DNA of 64,000 nt from Pseudomonas sp. PDM15 (GTDB lineage Bacteria > Pseudomonadota > Gammaproteobacteria > Pseudomonadales > Pseudomonadaceae): NCBI RefSeq assembly GCF_014851565.1, contig NZ_JACVAA010000005.1, positions 310,001 through 374,000 on the forward strand, in the 5' to 3' direction. Position 1 is the stretch's first letter. Each line of letters starts with the position of its first letter. Position numbers and translations under genes: made by a program. Positions 7,952-18,267 of the stretch are shown here, piece after piece. The notes beneath the pieces are model-generated. The model had not been told where the DNA came from. It did not search any database and saw only the letters and a program-made list of their open reading frames with translations.

Positions 7952-8464
7952 TTACCTACTCCAGTCGCGCACCAGTTCCTCGGCTTCCTGCAGCGAGTCG
8001 AAGCCGGTCAGGGCCACGCGACCGTCGAGCACCGGCTCCTCGATGATGGGTGCCAGGCGCAGTTCGCCGTCGACCACGAAGGCCAGGGGCTGGCCGAGGT
8101 ACTGACGGGTAATCTCGGCCAGGGTGGCGCGACCTTTTTCATTCAGGGTCAGCACCACGGCCGGCTCGCCGGCGGGGGTGAAGGCCATTTCCGCCTGCTG
8201 CACATCCGCCTCGGCCAGCACCGGCTGCGGCCCCACCCACAGGCGCACGCCGCTGTGGCGGTCGGTCATGGCCTGCAGGCCATCGGCGCTGGCGGTGCGG
8301 GCCGGATGGATGCCGAGACGATGCTCAGTGGACGGCAGGCGCGCCTCGCTGGCGCAGCCGCTCAGCAGCATCAGGGCACAAAACAGTGTGGGAGCGGCCT
8401 TGGCCGCGATACGGGCCAAAAGAGAGCCTTCGCGGCCAAGGCCGCTCCCACTCACGAGCTCCAC
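7952..8464 (-). CDS. Lipoprotein with a SecD P1-head-like domain
   Basis: Up to 170 residues from a GTG at 8464; the true start is uncertain. A lipobox LLSGC is followed by a mature domain with LTLNEKGRATLAEITRQYLG, PLAFVVDGELRLAPIIEEP and GRVALTGF. This closely resembles the P1 head subdomain of SecD, the part that contacts translocating proteins, but no SecD membrane region is present. The signal-peptide region is largely encoded by a palindromic repeat (8388-8451); a TTG inside the repeat could give a conventional lipoprotein signal. It follows the DJ-1 gene on the same strand. Function unknown. Confidence 0.7.
   Translation of the reverse strand: MELVSGSGLGREGSLLARIAAKAAPTLFCALMLLSGCASEARLPSTEHRLGIHPARTASADGLQAMTDRHSGVRLWVGPQPVLAEADVQQAEMAFTPAGEPAVVLTLNEKGRATLAEITRQYLGQPLAFVVDGELRLAPIIEEPVLDGRVALTGFDSLQEAEELVRDWSR
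8388..8451. repeat. REP-type palindrome, 22-bp perfect arms
   Basis: GTGGGAGCGGCCTTGGCCGC and its exact complement (arms 8388-8409 and 8430-8451) flank a 20-base loop. It resembles the GTGGGAGCGGCC repeats that are abundant between Pseudomonas genes. It abuts the DJ-1 stop codon (8452-8454) on one side and runs into the coding region of the lipoprotein on the other. Confidence 0.85.
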
Positions 8465-9018
8465 GCCGGCACCAACATGGCGTCGGCCACCGTCTTGCGC
8501 TTGGCCTTGCCCACCAGTTGCTCGACCAGGGTCAGGGCGAACTCCTGCGCGGTGGCCGGGCCCTGGCTGGTGATGCAGTTGCCGTCGACCACCACGGACT
8601 GGTCGACGAAGGTGCAGCCGGACAGGCGGTCGCTGAACGCGGGGTAGCAGGTCATCCGGCGCTGCTTGAGCACGCCGTAGCCCTGCAGGGCCAGGGCCGG
8701 GGCGGCGCAGATGGCGGCGAACAGCTTGCCGGCCTGGGCCTGCTCGCGGACCTTGTCGGCCAGCGGCTGGTGGTCGGCCAGGTGCTGGGCACCAGGCATG
8801 CCGCCGGGCAGCACGATCAGGTCGAAGTCCTGGGCCAGCACATCGACCAGCATGGTATCGGCTGTCACCCGCGTGCCGCGGGCGCAGGTGAACATGCGGC
8901 GGTTCTCGATGCTGGCCACCACCACCTCCACTTCGGCGCGGCGCAGCACGTCGATCAGGGTTATGGTCTCAATGTCTTCCACGCCGTCGGCGACGGCGAT
9001 CAGGGCACGCTGGGTCAT
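8452..9018 (-). CDS. DJ-1/PfpI family protein (YajL/ThiJ-like)
   Basis: A 188-residue DJ-1 superfamily protein. The nucleophile-elbow cysteine is Cys104 (AAICAAPA), with the acidic partner Glu15 (DGVEDIE) and the LPGGMPGA loop at 70-77. Family members have been described as glyoxalase III, protein deglycases or chaperones; which applies here is not determinable. The start codon is preceded by AGGAGC. It is divergent from the purine permease gene. Confidence 0.88.
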   Translation of the reverse strand: MTQRALIAVADGVEDIETITLIDVLRRAEVEVVVASIENRRMFTCARGTRVTADTMLVDVLAQDFDLIVLPGGMPGAQHLADHQPLADKVREQAQAGKLFAAICAAPALALQGYGVLKQRRMTCYPAFSDRLSGCTFVDQSVVVDGNCITSQGPATAQEFALTLVEQLVGKAKRKTVADAMLVPAWSS

Positions 9019-9065
9019 CTGCTGGCTCCTCGGACGGAAACCGATACTGTCCGTCCGGTCATAAA

Positions 9066-9094
9066 TTCACCGCTCGGGGGTGAGCTGGTATAGT
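9066..9094 (+). promoter_or_regulatory. Likely sigma-70 promoter of the adenine permease/trmA operon
   Basis: TTCACC (9066-9071), a 17-base spacer and TATAGT (9089-9094). This leaves a leader of about 110 bases before the start codon at 9213. Confidence 0.5.
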
Positions 9095-9212
9095 GCGCGG
9101 CTTTTCCGGACCAGGCCGAATCTGCGCTCGTATTTCGTCGAGTTGGCAGCCTTTGTGCTTTGCTTTCGCGCAGTCCACAACCCTTGCCGCACCTGCCCCA
9201 CGGGAGTTCACC

Positions 9213-10511
9213 ATGCTGGAAAAGCTGTTCCAACTCAAGGCGCACAACACCACCCTGCGCACCGAGATCCTGGCAGGTATCACCACCTTCCTGACGATGG
9301 CCTATATCCTCTTCGTCAACCCGGCGATCCTCGGTGAGACCGGCATGGACAAGGGCGCGATCTTCGTCGCCACCTGCCTGGCTGCGGCCATCGGCTCGGC
9401 GCTGATGGGCCTGATCGCCAACTACCCGATCGCCCTCGCCCCCGGCATGGGCCTCAACGCCTTCTTTACCTACACCGTGGTGCTGCACATGGGCCACAGC
9501 TGGCAGGTAGCGCTGGGCGCGGTATTCATCTCCGCCACCCTGTTCTTCTTGCTGTCGATCTTCCGCATCCGCGAGTGGATCGTGAACAGCATCCCGCTGC
9601 CGCTGCGCTCGGCGATTGCCGCCGGCATCGGCCTGTTCCTCGCCCTGATCGCGCTGAAGGAAGCCGGCCTGGTGGTGGACAACCCGGCCACCCTGGTCGG
9701 CCTCGGCGACCTGCACACCCCCGGCCCGCTGCTGGCGATTCTCGGTTTCTTCCTGATCGTCGCCCTGGAGGCGCGTCGCGTCACCGGCGCGGTAATGATC
9801 GGCATTCTGGTCGTGACCGCCATCGCCATCGGCCTGGGCGTCACCCCGTTCGGTGGCGTGGTGTCGATGCCGCCGTCGCTGGCGCCGACCTTCCTGCAGC
9901 TGGACATCATGGGCGCGCTGGACGTGGGCATGGTCAGCGTGATCTTCGCCTTCCTGTTCGTCGACCTGTTCGACAACACCGGCACCCTGATCGGCGTGGC
10001 CAAGCGCGCCGGCCTGATGAGCAAGGACGGCAACCTGCCGAAGATGGGCCGCGCCCTGATCGCCGATAGTGCTGCTGCCATGGGTGGTTCGCTGCTCGGT
10101 ACCTCCACGACTACCAGCTATATCGAATCCGCCTCGGGCGTGGCCGCTGGCGGTCGCACCGGCCTGACCGCCATAGTGGTTGCGATCCTGTTCCTGCTGG
10201 CTCTGTTCTTCGCCCCGCTGGCTGGCACAGTCCCCGCTTTTGCTACCGCGCCGGCGCTGCTGTTCGTCGCCGTGCTGATGACCTCCGGCCTGGCCGAAAT
10301 CGACTGGGACGACATCACCGTCGCCGCGCCGGTGGTGATCACCGCCCTGGCCATGCCGCTGACCTTCTCCATCGCCAACGGCATCGCCTTCGGCTTCATC
10401 GCCTGGGTGGTGATCAAGGCCCTGGCCGGCCGCTTCAAGGAGCTCAATCCGGCGCTGGTGGTACTGGCTGCGATCTTCGTCGCCAAGTTCGCTTTCGGCG
10501 TCAACGCATGA
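9213..10511 (+). CDS. NCS2 family permease, AzgA/PurP-type adenine or hypoxanthine-guanine transporter
   Basis: A 432-residue inner-membrane protein with about 13-14 helices. Signatures of the AzgA branch are present: [14 protein letters not shown] near the N-terminus, [10 protein letters not shown], the DLFDNTGTL segment and [14 protein letters not shown]. These transporters take up adenine or hypoxanthine/guanine by proton symport. The ATG at 9213 is preceded by CGGGAG. The gene overlaps trmA by four bases (ATGA), so the two are co-translated. Confidence 0.88.
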   Translation: MLEKLFQLKAHNTTLRTEILAGITTFLTMAYILFVNPAILGETGMDKGAIFVATCLAAAIGSALMGLIANYPIALAPGMGLNAFFTYTVVLHMGHSWQVALGAVFISATLFFLLSIFRIREWIVNSIPLPLRSAIAAGIGLFLALIALKEAGLVVDNPATLVGLGDLHTPGPLLAILGFFLIVALEARRVTGAVMIGILVVTAIAIGLGVTPFGGVVSMPPSLAPTFLQLDIMGALDVGMVSVIFAFLFVDLFDNTGTLIGVAKRAGLMSKDGNLPKMGRALIADSAAAMGGSLLGTSTTTSYIESASGVAAGGRTGLTAIVVAILFLLALFFAPLAGTVPAFATAPALLFVAVLMTSGLAEIDWDDITVAAPVVITALAMPLTFSIANGIAFGFIAWVVIKALAGRFKELNPALVVLAAIFVAKFAFGVNA

Positions 10512-11593
10512 GTCAGGTGCGTGACGCTGCGGCCTACGCCGCCCAGCTGGACGAGAAGGTCGCCCGCCTGCGCGAGCTGCTGGCGCCCTTCGCCGCACCG
10601 GAACCGGCGGTGTTCGACTCGCCGGGCGAGCACTACCGCCTGCGCGCCGAGTTCCGCCTGTGGCGCGAGCAAGAGGAGCGGCACTACGCGATGTTCGCCG
10701 CTGGCGACAAGCACACGCCGATTCTGATCGACGAGTTCCCCATCGCCAGCCTGCGCATCAATGAGTTGATGCCCAAGCTGAAAGCAGCCTGGCAGGCCAG
10801 CCGGGTGTTGTCGTTCAAGCTGTTCCAGGTCGAGTTCCTCACCACCCTGGCCGGCGATGCGCTGATCACCCTGTGCTACCACCGTCCGCTGGACGCCGCC
10901 TGGCAGGCCGAGGCGGAGCAACTGGCGGCCAAACTGGGCGTCAGCCTGGTCGGTCGCTCGCGTGGCCAGCGCCTGGTGATTGGTCGTGACTACGTGCAGG
11001 AAGAGATGACCGTAGCCGGACGTACTTTCCGCTATCGCCAGCCGGAAGGTGCCTTCACCCAGCCCAACGGCCTGGTCTGCCAGAAGATGCTGCAGTGGGC
11101 TTATGACGCCCTCGGCCAGCGCGATGACGACCTGCTGGAGCTGTATTGCGGCAACGGCAACTTCACCCTGCCGCTGTCGACCCGGGTGCGCAAGGTACTG
11201 GCTACCGAGATCAGCAAGAGCTCGGTGAATGCCGCACTGGCCAACCTGGCCGACAACGGCATCGACAATATCGAGCTGGTGCGCCTGAGTGCCGAGGAGC
11301 TGACACAGGCCCTCAACGAGGTGCGCCCGTTCCGCCGCCTGGCCGACATCGACCTGAAGTCCTACGACTTCGGCGCCGTGTTCGTCGACCCGCCGCGCGC
11401 CGGCATGGACCCGGACACCTGCGAGCTGACCCGGCGTTTCGACAATATCCTGTACATCTCCTGCAACCCGGAGACCCTGGCCGCCAACATCGCCCAGCTC
11501 AACGATACCCACCGTATCGAGCGTTGCGCGCTGTTCGACCAGTTCCCGTGGACGCACCATATGGAAAGCGGCGTACTCCTCGTCAGACGCTGA
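10508..11593 (+). CDS. trmA: tRNA (uracil-5-)-methyltransferase TrmA
   Basis: A 361-residue enzyme that makes 5-methyluridine at position 54 of tRNA. The SAM motif is [15 protein letters not shown] (209-223), then DPPRAGMD (294-301), the nucleophile Cys319 in SCNPETL and the C-terminal HHMESGVLL with the general-base Glu. The full length and all key residues match the E. coli family. It is the second gene of the operon with the purine permease. Confidence 0.95.
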   Translation: MSQVRDAAAYAAQLDEKVARLRELLAPFAAPEPAVFDSPGEHYRLRAEFRLWREQEERHYAMFAAGDKHTPILIDEFPIASLRINELMPKLKAAWQASRVLSFKLFQVEFLTTLAGDALITLCYHRPLDAAWQAEAEQLAAKLGVSLVGRSRGQRLVIGRDYVQEEMTVAGRTFRYRQPEGAFTQPNGLVCQKMLQWAYDALGQRDDDLLELYCGNGNFTLPLSTRVRKVLATEISKSSVNAALANLADNGIDNIELVRLSAEELTQALNEVRPFRRLADIDLKSYDFGAVFVDPPRAGMDPDTCELTRRFDNILYISCNPETLAANIAQLNDTHRIERCALFDQFPWTHHMESGVLLVRR

Positions 11594-11602
11594 GTCCATG
11601 CC

Positions 11603-11670
11603 TGTAGGGGCCAGCTTGCTGGCGATCAGGCCCCGCACAGTGGTCGATCGCCAGCGAGCTGGCTCCTACA
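11603..11670. repeat. REP-like palindrome after trmA
   Basis: Arms of 25 bases (11603-11627 and 11646-11670) match at 23 positions. The core GCCAGC-TGCTGGCGATC is a common Pseudomonas intergenic repeat type. It separates trmA from the terminator that follows. Confidence 0.75.
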
Positions 11671-11690
11671 AAAGCGCAACCGCGCCCACA

Positions 11691-11718
11691 AAAAAGCCCC
11701 GGCATACCGGGGCTTTTT
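11691..11718. terminator. Bidirectional intrinsic terminator between trmA and ttgC
   Basis: AAAAAGCCCCGG-CATA-CCGGGGCTTTTT: a 12-bp perfect stem, with A and T runs allowing function on both strands. It would end the permease-trmA transcript and the ttgABC transcript. Confidence 0.9.
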
Positions 11719-11734
11719 CATTCCAGGCCGACCG

Positions 11735-13180
11735 TCAGTCCGCCGCCGGTGCGGCCGCCAACGTGGTCTGCTCGTTCCAACCGCCACCGAGGGCCTTGTA
11801 CAGGTTGACCTCGCTGGTGAGCTGGTTGAGGCGGTCGCCGATCAGTTGCTGCTGGGCGCTGAACAGCTGGCGCTGGGCGTCGAGCAGGGTCAGGTAGCTG
11901 TCCACCCCGGTGCGGAAGCGGCGCTCGGCGAGGCGGTAGTACTCCTCGCTGGTACCGACCAGCGCACGCTGGGCGCTGAGCTGCTGCTCGTAGGTGGTGC
12001 GGGCGGCCAGGCCGTCGGCGACTTCCTGGAAGGCGGTCTGGATCGCCTTCTCGTAGCTCGCCACCTGGATATTCTTCTGCACCTCGGCGTAGTCCAGGTT
12101 GGCCTTGAGCCGGCCGGCCGTGAAGATCGGCAGGTTGATAGACGGCTGGAACAGCCAGTTGCCCGAGCCGCCATCGAACAGGCCGGACAGCTCGCTGCTG
12201 GCGCTGCCGGCATTGGCGGTCAGGCTGATGCTGGGGAAGAACGCCGCGCGCGCCGCACCGATGCTGGCATTGGCCGCCTTGAGCTGGTGCTCGGCCTGGA
12301 GCAGGTCCGGACGCCGTTGCAGCAGCTCGGACGGCAGCCCGGCCGGTACTTCGGCGAGCAGGTCGCTGCCCAGCACTTCGCCTTGCGGCAGGTCAGCCGG
12401 CACACCGCCACCCAGCAGTAAGGCCAGGGCGTTACGGTCCTGGGCGACCAGGCGGCTGTACTGCGCCAGGCTGGCTTCGGCGCTCTGCACCGAGGTGCGC
12501 GCCTGGCTCAGCGCCAGCGCATCGGCCACGCCAACGTTGAAGCTGCGCTCGGTCAGGGCGTAGCTCTTGCGGTAGGTCTCCAGGGTGTCGCGGGTCAGCT
12601 GCAGCAGTTGCTGGTCGGCCTGCAGGGTCAGGTAAGCGTTGGCCACGCTGGCCACCAGGCTGATCTGCGTGCTGCGCTGCGCCTCTTCGCTGGCGAAGTA
12701 CTGCTCCAGGGCCTGCTCGTCGAGGCTGCGCAGACGGCCGAAGAAGTCGATTTCCCAGGCGCTGGTGCCGACCGTGGCGCTGTACTGGCCACTGGTGGTG
12801 GTCTCGCCACTGGACGACAGGTCGCCCGGCAGGCGCTGGCGGGTACCGCTGCCGGCGGCGGAGATGCTGGGGAACAGCTCCGAGCGCTGGATGCGGTGCT
12901 GGGCGCGGTAGGCATCGACGTTGAGCGCGGCGATGCGCAGGTCGCGGTTGTTGGCCAGGGCGGTCTCCACCAGGCCCTGCAGCGCCGGGTCCTTGAAGAA
13001 CTCGCGCCAGCCCAGGGCGGCGGCCGCCACATCGGTCTGCGCGGCGCCGTTGCCGGTGTAGGCCGCGCCTTGCGGCCAGGCGCCGTCGACCGGAGCCTCC
13101 GGGCGCTGGTAATCGGGAATCAGGCTGCAGCCGCCGAGCAGGACGCTGGCGACGGCAAGGGACAACAGGGACTGCCTCAC
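11735..13180 (-). CDS. ttgC: Outer-membrane efflux channel lipoprotein (OprM/TtgC family)
   Basis: A 481-residue TolC-superfamily lipoprotein with a lipobox (LLGGC) and N-terminus [15 protein letters not shown] typical of OprM/TtgC. Two outer-membrane efflux repeats follow, with [16 protein letters not shown] in the second half. It forms the trimeric outer-membrane duct for the TtgA-TtgB pump. Its start overlaps ttgB by four bases. It is the last gene of the ttgABC operon, before the terminator at 11691. Confidence 0.92.
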   Translation of the reverse strand: MRQSLLSLAVASVLLGGCSLIPDYQRPEAPVDGAWPQGAAYTGNGAAQTDVAAAALGWREFFKDPALQGLVETALANNRDLRIAALNVDAYRAQHRIQRSELFPSISAAGSGTRQRLPGDLSSSGETTTSGQYSATVGTSAWEIDFFGRLRSLDEQALEQYFASEEAQRSTQISLVASVANAYLTLQADQQLLQLTRDTLETYRKSYALTERSFNVGVADALALSQARTSVQSAEASLAQYSRLVAQDRNALALLLGGGVPADLPQGEVLGSDLLAEVPAGLPSELLQRRPDLLQAEHQLKAANASIGAARAAFFPSISLTANAGSASSELSGLFDGGSGNWLFQPSINLPIFTAGRLKANLDYAEVQKNIQVASYEKAIQTAFQEVADGLAARTTYEQQLSAQRALVGTSEEYYRLAERRFRTGVDSYLTLLDAQRQLFSAQQQLIGDRLNQLTSEVNLYKALGGGWNEQTTLAAAPAAD

Positions 13181-16100
13181 TGGACGGCCTCCTCTCTGAT
13201 GGCATCTTTGCTGCGCTTGTCCTTGAACAGCGAGCAGACCAGAACGTAGAACAGCGGCACCCAGAAGATCGCCAGCACGGTCGCGGTGAGCATGCCGCCG
13301 ATCACGCCGGTACCGATGGCATGCTGGCTGCCGGAACCGGCGCCGGTGGAGATCGCCATCGGCACCACGCCGAGGATGAACGCCAGCGAGGTCATGATGA
13401 TCGGGCGCAGGCGCATGCGGCAGGCCTCGATGGCCGCGTCGAACAGGCTGCGGCCCTGCTCGTGCAGCTCCTTGGCGAACTCTACGATGAGGATCGCGTT
13501 CTTCGCCGAAAGGCCAATGGTGGTGAGCAGGCCGACCTGGAAGAACACGTCGTTGCTCAGGCCGCGCATGCTGGTGAACAGCAGCGCACCGATGATCCCC
13601 AGCGGCACCACCAGCATCACCGAGAACGGGATCGACCAGCTTTCGTACAGCGCCGCCAGGCAGAGGAACACCACCAGCAGCGACAGCGCGTACAGCGCCG
13701 GAGCCTGGGCGCCGGACAGGCGCTCCTCGTAGGACAGCCCGCTCCAGGAATAGCCGATACCGGCCGGCAGCTGGGCGATGATCTGCTCGACCGCGGCCAT
13801 GGCCTCGCCCGAGCTGTGCCCCGGCGCCGGTTCACCGAGGATCTCGATGGCCGGCACGCCGTTGTAGCGGGACAGCTTCGGCGCGCCGTAGATCCACTCG
13901 CCGGAGGCGAAGGCACTGAACGGCACCATCTCGCCCTGGTCGTTGCGCACGTACCACTTGCCGAGGTCGTCCGGATTCATCCGCGCCTCGGGCACGCCCT
14001 GCAGGTAGACCTTCTTCACCCGGCCGCGGTCGATGAAGTCGTTGACGTAGCTGGCGCCCCAGGCGATGGACACGGTGTTGTTGATGTCCGCCAGCGACAC
14101 GCCGTGGGCGCGGGCCTTCTCGTCGTCGATCTGCAGCTGGTACTGCGGCTCGTCGTACAGGCCGTTGGCGCGCACGCGGGCCAGCACCGGGTTGCTCTTC
14201 GCCAGCTCGAGGAACTTGTCCCGCGCGGCGTTGAGCTGCTCGTGGCCGACGCCGGCGCGGTCCTGCAGGAAGAAGTTGAAGCCGGTGGCATTTCCCAGCT
14301 CCAGCACCGCCGGCGGGGCGAAGGCGAACACCATGGCATCGCGGAAGCTGAAGAAGTGCTGCTGGGCGCGCTGGGCCAGGCTGAACACGCTGTGCTCGGC
14401 GCCCGGACGCTCTTCCCAGGGTTTGAGCATGATGAAGGCCATGCCCGAGCTCTGCCCGCGCCCGGCGAAGTTGAAGCCGGTGACGGTGAACACCGACTTC
14501 ACCGTGTCCTTCTCCGCGTCCAGCAGGTATTCGCGCATCTGGTCGACCACCGCCTGGGTGCGCTCGGCACTGGCGCCTGCCGGGGTCTGCACCTGGGCGA
14601 ACAGCACGCCCTGGTCTTCCTCGGGCAGGAAGGCGGTGGGGATGCGGGTGAACATCCAGGCCATGATCGCGACGATGACCAGGTACAGCACGATGTACGG
14701 CGCCTTGCGCTTGAGGATGGCACGCACGCCACGCTCGTAGCCGTTGACGCTACGGTCGAAGGTGCGGTTGAACCAGCCGAAGAAGCCGCGCTTGGGCGCG
14801 TGGTGGCCCTTGGCGATGGGCTTGAGCATGGTGGCGCAGAGCGCCGGGGTGAACACCAGGGCGACCAGCACAGACAGCGCCATGGCCGAGACGATGGTGA
14901 TCGAGAACTGCTTGTAGATCACCCCGGTGGAGCCGCCGAAGAAGGCCATCGGCAGGAACACCGCCGACAGCACCAGGGCGATACCGACCAGCGCGCCCTG
15001 GATCTGGCCCATGGACTTGCGCGTGGCCTCCAGCGGCGACAGGCCTTCCTCGGCCATCACCCGCTCGACGTTCTCCACCACCACGATGGCATCGTCCACC
15101 AGCAGGCCGATGGCCAGGACCATGGCGAACATGGTCAGGGTGTTGATGGTGAAACCGAACATCGCCAGCACGCCGAAGGTGCCGAGCAGCACCACCGGCA
15201 CCGCCAGGGTGGGGATGATGGTGGCGCGCAAGTTCTGCAGGAACAGGAACATCACCAGGAACACCAGCACGATGGCCTCGCCCAGGGTGTGCAGCACACC
15301 CTCGATGGAGGCCGATACCACCGGCGTGGTGTCGTAGGGGAACACCACTTCCATGCCCGCCGGGAAGAACGGCTTGAGCTGGTCGATGGTGGTGCGGATC
15401 GCCTTGGCGGTGTCCAGCGCGTTGGCGCCGGTGGCCAGCTTGATCGCCATGCCCGAAGCCGGCTTGCCGTTGAACTGCGCACTGATGGCGTAGTTCTCGC
15501 CACCCAGCTCGACCCTGGCGACATCGCGCAGGCGCACCTGGGAGCCGTCGCGGTTGACCTTGAGCAGGATCGCGCCGAACTGCTCGGGCGTCTGCAGGCG
15601 CGTCTTGCCGATGATGGTGGCGTTCAGCTGGGTGCCCGGCGAGGCCGGCAGGCCGCCGAGCTGGCCGGAGGAGACCTGGACGTTCTGCGCCTGGATCGCG
15701 CCCTTTACGTCCACCGGGGTCAGCTGGTAGTTGTTCAGCCTGGCCGGATCGAGCCAGATGCGCATGGCGTACTGCGAGCCGAACACCTGGAAGTCGCCGA
15801 CGCCCTTGGTCCGCGAGATCGGGTCCTGCATGTTGGAGACGATGTAGTTGGACAGGTCGTTCTTGTCCATGGAGCCGTCGGCCGAGACCACGCCGATCAC
15901 CAGCAGGAAGTTCTTCACTGCCTTGGTCACGCGGATGCCCTGCTGCTGCACTTCCTGCGGCAGCAACGGGGTGGCCAGCTGCAGCTTGTTCTGCACCTGC
16001 ACCTGGGCGATGTCCGGGTTGGTGCCCTGCTCGAAGGTAGCGGTGATGGCCATGCTGCCGTCGGAGTTGCTCTCCGAGCTGATGTAGCGCAGGCCGTCGA

Positions 16101-16314
16101 TACCGTTGAGCTGTTGCTCGATCACCTGCACCACGGTGTCCTGCACCGTCTGCGCCGAGGCGCCGGGGTAGCTGACCTGGATGCCGACGGCGGGCGCGGC
16201 GATGCTCGGGTACTGGTTGATCGGCAGTTTGAGGATGGCCAGGCCGCCGGCCAGCATGATCACCAGGGCAATCACCCAGGCGAAGATCGGTCGGTCGATG
16301 AAGAACTTCGACAT
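13177..16314 (-). CDS. ttgB: RND multidrug efflux permease (TtgB/MexB family)
   Basis: A 1045-residue hydrophobe/amphiphile exporter of standard length. It begins [20 protein letters not shown], has the TM4 proton-relay pair in [12 protein letters not shown], and ends with a typical charged tail. It exports antibiotics and solvents by proton antiport together with TtgA and TtgC. Twelve bases separate it from ttgA. The closest types I recognise are TtgB of P. putida and MexB of P. aeruginosa; the TetR-type regulator next door favours the TtgABC label. Confidence 0.93.
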   Translation of the reverse strand: MSKFFIDRPIFAWVIALVIMLAGGLAILKLPINQYPSIAAPAVGIQVSYPGASAQTVQDTVVQVIEQQLNGIDGLRYISSESNSDGSMAITATFEQGTNPDIAQVQVQNKLQLATPLLPQEVQQQGIRVTKAVKNFLLVIGVVSADGSMDKNDLSNYIVSNMQDPISRTKGVGDFQVFGSQYAMRIWLDPARLNNYQLTPVDVKGAIQAQNVQVSSGQLGGLPASPGTQLNATIIGKTRLQTPEQFGAILLKVNRDGSQVRLRDVARVELGGENYAISAQFNGKPASGMAIKLATGANALDTAKAIRTTIDQLKPFFPAGMEVVFPYDTTPVVSASIEGVLHTLGEAIVLVFLVMFLFLQNLRATIIPTLAVPVVLLGTFGVLAMFGFTINTLTMFAMVLAIGLLVDDAIVVVENVERVMAEEGLSPLEATRKSMGQIQGALVGIALVLSAVFLPMAFFGGSTGVIYKQFSITIVSAMALSVLVALVFTPALCATMLKPIAKGHHAPKRGFFGWFNRTFDRSVNGYERGVRAILKRKAPYIVLYLVIVAIMAWMFTRIPTAFLPEEDQGVLFAQVQTPAGASAERTQAVVDQMREYLLDAEKDTVKSVFTVTGFNFAGRGQSSGMAFIMLKPWEERPGAEHSVFSLAQRAQQHFFSFRDAMVFAFAPPAVLELGNATGFNFFLQDRAGVGHEQLNAARDKFLELAKSNPVLARVRANGLYDEPQYQLQIDDEKARAHGVSLADINNTVSIAWGASYVNDFIDRGRVKKVYLQGVPEARMNPDDLGKWYVRNDQGEMVPFSAFASGEWIYGAPKLSRYNGVPAIEILGEPAPGHSSGEAMAAVEQIIAQLPAGIGYSWSGLSYEERLSGAQAPALYALSLLVVFLCLAALYESWSIPFSVMLVVPLGIIGALLFTSMRGLSNDVFFQVGLLTTIGLSAKNAILIVEFAKELHEQGRSLFDAAIEACRMRLRPIIMTSLAFILGVVPMAISTGAGSGSQHAIGTGVIGGMLTATVLAIFWVPLFYVLVCSLFKDKRSKDAIREEAVQ

Positions 16315-16326
16315 GCGCGGCGCTCC

Positions 16327-17469
16327 TTAGTGACGCTGGGCCAGGTCGGGGTCAACCGACTGGGTTGCGGCGACATTGGTCGCGGGCGCGGTCTGCACTT
16401 CGGCACCGGGGCGAACGAACTGCAGGCCTTCGGTGATCAGCCTGTCACCCGGGTTGAGGCCCTTGGTCACCAGCCACAGGTTGCCGACGGTGCGGTCGGC
16501 CTCCAGCTGGCGCAGCTCGACCTTGTTCTCGGCATTCACCACCAGCGCGGTGGCCTGGCCCTTGAGGTCGCGGGTGATGCCCTGCTGCGGCGCGAGGATG
16601 GCCTGCTGGCGCACGCCGGAGCTGAGTTGGGCATGCACGAACATGCCCGGCAGCAGGTCGTGCTCGGGGTTGGGGAACACGGCGCGCAGGATCACCGAAC
16701 CGGTGCCTTCATCCACCGACACCTCGGAGAATTCCAGGGTGCCCTCGTGGGCATACTCGCTGCCGTCTTCCAGCTTCAGCTTGACCTTGGCGGCATTGGC
16801 GCCGGCCTTTTCCAGCTGCCCGCTGGCCAGCTCACGACGCAGGCGCAACAGGTCCTTGGTCGGTTGGGTGACGTCGACGTAGATCGGGTCGAGCTGCTGG
16901 ATGGTGGCCAGCGCAGCGGCCTGGCCGTTGTTGACCAGCGCGCCCTCGGTGACGGCGGAACGGCCGACACGACCGGAGATCGGCGCCAGCACCTTGGTGT
17001 AGCGCAGGTCGATGCGCGCCTTCTCCAGTGCGGCCTCGGCTTGCAGGCGGGCGGCTTCGGCCTCGTCGTAGGCCTGCTTGCTCACGGCCTGGTCGCTGAT
17101 CAGGTCCTTGTAGCGCTCGGCCAGCGAGCCGGTCGAGGCCAGGGTGGCCTGGGCGCTCTTGTAGCTGGCCTGGTACACGGCCGGATCGATCTGATACAGC
17201 TGCTGCCCGGCCTTGACCTCCGAGCCTTCTTTGAACAGGCGCTTCTGCAGAATGCCGTCGACCTGCGGGCGTACCTCGGCGATGCGGTAGGCGCTGGTGC
17301 GCCCCGGCAGTTCGGCGGTGAGGGTGAAAGGCTGTGGCTGCAGGGTGACGATGCCTACCTGAGGCGTTTGCGCGGCGGGAGGCGCGGCGCCCTCCTGGCA
17401 ACCGGCGAGCACCAACGTCGCCAGAGCGACGGCGGAAACCATGGCTGCGAGGGCTGGTTTCTTCTGCAT
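16327..17469 (-). CDS. ttgA: RND efflux periplasmic adaptor lipoprotein (TtgA/MexA family)
   Basis: A 380-residue membrane-fusion protein with a lipoprotein signal (lipobox LAGC, Cys24), a lipoyl half-motif ELPGRTSAYRIAEVRPQVDG, an alpha-helical hairpin (about 95-165) and KVLAPISGRVGRS. It bridges TtgB and TtgC. The ATG at 17469 is preferred over 17484 because GAGG lies eight bases upstream and the start MQKKPALAAM matches relatives. It is the first gene of the operon. Confidence 0.92.
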   Translation of the reverse strand: MQKKPALAAMVSAVALATLVLAGCQEGAAPPAAQTPQVGIVTLQPQPFTLTAELPGRTSAYRIAEVRPQVDGILQKRLFKEGSEVKAGQQLYQIDPAVYQASYKSAQATLASTGSLAERYKDLISDQAVSKQAYDEAEAARLQAEAALEKARIDLRYTKVLAPISGRVGRSAVTEGALVNNGQAAALATIQQLDPIYVDVTQPTKDLLRLRRELASGQLEKAGANAAKVKLKLEDGSEYAHEGTLEFSEVSVDEGTGSVILRAVFPNPEHDLLPGMFVHAQLSSGVRQQAILAPQQGITRDLKGQATALVVNAENKVELRQLEADRTVGNLWLVTKGLNPGDRLITEGLQFVRPGAEVQTAPATNVAATQSVDPDLAQRH

Positions 17470-17548
17470 CTGAATCGACCTCATGTCATAGACGGCCCGG
17501 TCAGAAGAGACCGGGCGCGGGGAAGGGAATCTGTTTGGCTGGTGCGGA

Positions 17549-17579
17549 AATATACTTACGTACTAGAATGTTTGTAAAC
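17549..17579. promoter_or_regulatory. TtgR-like operator between ttgA and ttgR
   Basis: The minus strand reads GTTTACAAACATTC, then TAGTA, then CGTAAGTATATT. As I recall, the P. putida TtgR operator has the same two half-sites (TTTACAAAC and TGTAAGTATATT). It sits in the 162-base divergent region and would control both ttgABC and ttgR. Confidence 0.75.
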
Positions 17580-17631
17580 GCGAAAGCTAACCGCTGATAC
17601 AACTTTTCCCAACCTTTACACACTGCCCAGC

Positions 17632-18267
17632 ATGGTCCGACGCACCAAAGAAGAAGCCGAAGAAACCCGTCAGAGCATCCTCGACGCCGCCGAGCACCTG
17701 TTCCATGAGCGTGGGGTTTCGCGCACCTCGCTGGCCGATATCGCCAGCGGCGCGGGGGTGACCCGCGGCGCCATCTATTGGCACTTCCAGAACAAGGTCG
17801 ACCTGTTCCAGGCCATGCTAGAGCGCCTGCACCTGCCGCTGGAGGAGCTGGCCCAGGCCAGCGAACGCGAGGACGAGCCGAACCCGCTGGGACATACCCG
17901 CGAGCTGCTGGTGCGCCTGCTGCGCAACATCGAACTGGACCCGCAGACCCGGCGCATCCAGGAGATCCTGCAGCACAAGTGCGAGTACACCGACGACCTC
18001 GGCGACCTGCGCCAGAAGATGCAGGCGCTGCACCTGGAGTGCGACGAGCGGATCGAGAAGTCGCTACGCAACGCGGTCAGCAAGGGCCAGCTGCCGGCCG
18101 ACCTCGACTGTCGCCGCGCCACCCTGTGCCTGCATGGTTATATCCATGGCCTGCAGGCCAACTGGCTATTGGCGCCGGGGGCAGACTCGCTGGCAGAACA
18201 GGCCGAGCGATTCGTCGATGCCCTGCTCGACATGCTGCGCTGCAGCCACGCCCTACGCCGTCGCTGA
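17632..18267 (+). CDS. ttgR: TetR family repressor of the efflux operon (TtgR-like)
   Basis: A 211-residue TetR/AcrR regulator. The DNA-binding domain is MVRRTKEEAEETRQSIL... with helix-turn-helix TSLADIASGAGVTRGAIYWHF (about 32-52). The ligand domain contains RRIQEILQHKCEYTDDL, very like TtgR. It probably represses ttgABC and itself, and is released by antibiotics or plant phenolics, as known for TtgR. It is divergent from ttgA and its end overlaps the convergent DUF4345 gene by 15 bases. Confidence 0.88.
   Translation: MVRRTKEEAEETRQSILDAAEHLFHERGVSRTSLADIASGAGVTRGAIYWHFQNKVDLFQAMLERLHLPLEELAQASEREDEPNPLGHTRELLVRLLRNIELDPQTRRIQEILQHKCEYTDDLGDLRQKMQALHLECDERIEKSLRNAVSKGQLPADLDCRRATLCLHGYIHGLQANWLLAPGADSLAEQAERFVDALLDMLRCSHALRRR

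Noticed and set aside
9015..10598. Minus-strand open frame of 527 codons opposite the purine permease
   Set aside because: Composition dominated by Gln, Gly, His and Arg with no domain, opposite a clear transporter gene.
13321..17577. Plus-strand open frame of 1,418 codons opposite ttgB and ttgA
   Set aside because: It is the mirror frame of real GC-rich genes: it lacks hydrophobic or catalytic motifs, is rich in His, Gly, Gln and Arg, and overlaps well-supported RND genes.
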